A stretch of DNA of 16,371 bases, from the NCBI GenBank assembly GCA_023133395.1, contig JAGLWO010000306.1:1-16371 (forward strand), in the 5' to 3' direction. Positions 15,317-16,371 of this stretch are shown here, piece by piece. Position numbers and translations under genes: made by a program. Every line of letters starts with the position of its first letter. Position 1 is the stretch's first letter. The notes below the pieces were generated by a model. The model was not told the origin of the DNA. It searched no databases and was given only the letters and a program-made list of their open reading frames with translations. The stretch is from Candidatus Cloacimonadota bacterium. GTDB lineage: Bacteria; Cloacimonadota; Cloacimonadia; Cloacimonadales; TCS61.

Positions 15317-16371
15317 TTATTTTTCCATCACGATCATCTTCGGTCTGGTTACTCCTGCTCTTATCTGTGTGTGACCATTGATGTAGATCATATTCCCATC
15401 ATGTTCTTTGAAGAATTTATTGTAATCTTTATCCATTTCAAAGTTACCGAAACCTTCCGTTATTATCAGCGGGAAGGGGATATTTTCATTGCCGGTAAGC
15501 GCCACACCGATTTCTTCTCCGGTAAACTGTATAAGATCAGAGTTATTTAAGGAGGCAGCAACCACTCCTATTACATTTTGCTTTTCTGCCTTTTTCAAAA
15601 ATCCAATATCAATTTTGGATGGGATGACAACAATATCATTTTCACTGCAATTCCCGATATTTTTAACGTCTTCCAGATATTTTATTTTTCCCCAGGCTTC
15701 CAGACCGAACCCGATGATTCCCATCAGGGTTGAACCTTCATAGGAAATAGTTGCAGAATAGCCGGGTTCAACTTTTGTAACTTTCCCTTTAATTCCTGCA
15801 TACCGAAGATAAGGGTCTTTATCATATTGGATGGTAACTGTACCAATTTCGGTGTCGATCTTTTTTATTGTACCGGTGGTTGGAACTGAGACCAGCATGG
15901 GATGACTTCCATCCTGCAGATCGATCATACGAACAGCAAGCAGGTCTCCTGCATAAACAAAATCTCCAAGATTTTTCTTCATATAACGGGTGATGAGTTT
16001 TGGTTTGATATTAAGCTTTTTGACCACGTTTATGGTTTTGGGTTTGGCAGAGTAATCCTGTATTTCCCGCATAATTATTGTTCCGGAATCATAATTGATT
16101 TTCTCCACTCTACCGCGTACAGGGGAATCGAAATAGAAGTGCTGGAACTGGATCTCATCAATAAAACTGCGGGAACCAATCTCAGCGATTCGTTGTCCGT
16201 ATTTTACTTCCTGACCTTCCTTAATTCTCAATGATTTTTCGACATTTTCGGGATTCAGATGCAGGTAGGTTTTATCAAAGAGAGAAACGACATAGACTCT
16301 TGGCGGGTCGTAGAGATTTTCTCCAATAACAGTATCAGGTGTGACTAACTTTCCTTGTTTAACCAGGATAT
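15317..16371 (-). CDS. Conserved protein with lipoyl/KOW-like beta segments, N-terminus cut by window edge
   Basis: The minus-strand frame is open from the right edge to TAA at 15317-15319, giving about 350 residues. The TTG at 16231 is internal and not a credible start. The visible N-terminal part (ILVKQGKLVTPDTVIGEN, then DPPRVYVVSLF) and the repeats (VRGRVEKINYDSGTIIM, TTGTIKKIDTEIGTVTI, IKGKVTKVEPGYSATI) look like short beta-barrel units of the biotinyl/lipoyl or KOW type. The C-terminal third has an alpha/beta pattern (NVIGVVAASLNNSDL, GEEIGVALTG, FPLIITEGFG) and ends with a GHTQIRAGVTRPKMIV segment. I recall similar uncharacterised proteins in Chloroflexi and Firmicutes near glutamate mutase MutL-like genes, but that is memory and cannot be tested here. 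No transmembrane segment is evident. The function is unknown. Confidence 0.75.
   Translation of the reverse strand, partial: ILVKQGKLVTPDTVIGENLYDPPRVYVVSLFDKTYLHLNPENVEKSLRIKEGQEVKYGQRIAEIGSRSFIDEIQFQHFYFDSPVRGRVEKINYDSGTIIMREIQDYSAKPKTINVVKKLNIKPKLITRYMKKNLGDFVYAGDLLAVRMIDLQDGSHPMLVSVPTTGTIKKIDTEIGTVTIQYDKDPYLRYAGIKGKVTKVEPGYSATISYEGSTLMGIIGFGLEAWGKIKYLEDVKNIGNCSENDIVVIPSKIDIGFLKKAEKQNVIGVVAASLNNSDLIQFTGEEIGVALTGNENIPFPLIITEGFGNFEMDKDYNKFFKEHDGNMIYINGHTQIRAGVTRPKMIVMEK

Overview
This AT-rich window looks like a chromosomal segment from a Gram-negative bacterium of the FCB group. Candidatus Cloacimonadota (Cloacimonetes) or a near relative is my best guess. The main clue is that two secreted proteins end in the same Por/T9SS-type (FlgD-like) C-terminal sorting domain with the NYPNPFNPTTTINYSL motif. 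The lipoprotein, the DUF5684-like membrane protein and the mixed regulatory genes are compatible with this. The species call is inference. I saw no rRNA, tRNA, CRISPR array or insertion sequence.

Layout. On the minus strand at the left are a TldE/PmbA-like gene cut by the window edge (1-802) and tldD (799-2241), overlapping by 4 bases. Next are tag (3-methyladenine DNA glycosylase I, 2389-2961), a strong intrinsic terminator (about 3037-3068), and a two-gene minus-strand operon: a beta-helix repeat protein (5856-8327) followed 22 bases later by a large subtilisin-type protease (3089-5833). Both operon products have signal peptides and the shared sorting domain. Across a 237-base divergent intergenic region, the plus strand carries a Ser/Thr kinase-AAA ATPase-TPR protein (8565-11909) and a GAF-AAA+ sigma-54 activator (11936-13405). 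Converging on these from the right, on the minus strand, are a NUDIX hydrolase (13420-13815), a lipoprotein with an internal duplication (13823-14662), a DUF5684-like membrane protein (14820-15251) and an N-terminally truncated protein at the right edge (15317-16371).

The most interesting part is 3089-13405, read as one system. The divergent intergenic region holds a near-consensus sigma-54 promoter (TGGCATTAGTATTGCT, minus strand, about 8360-8375). It points at the beta-helix/protease operon, and its predicted start site lies just upstream of the AGGAGG ribosome binding site. About 132 and 154 bases upstream of that start site are two dyads of the form TAAAG-N3-CTTTA, with centres 22 bp apart (two helical turns). 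That is the expected arrangement for an enhancer bound by a sigma-54 activator, and such an activator, with an intact GAFTGA loop, is encoded next door with the kinase. I infer a module in which the kinase/ATPase/TPR protein senses or relays a signal, the GAF-AAA+ protein fires sigma-54 polymerase, and two T9SS-type exported proteins are produced. The kinase has an atypical DFD in place of DFG and lacks the APE glutamate, so its catalytic state is open.

The remaining genes look like housekeeping or independent accessory genes. Other points of interest are a probable non-ATG start and hairpin at the DUF5684-like gene, exact-period 120-bp TPR repeats in the kinase, and 13 beta-helix coils in the exported protein.
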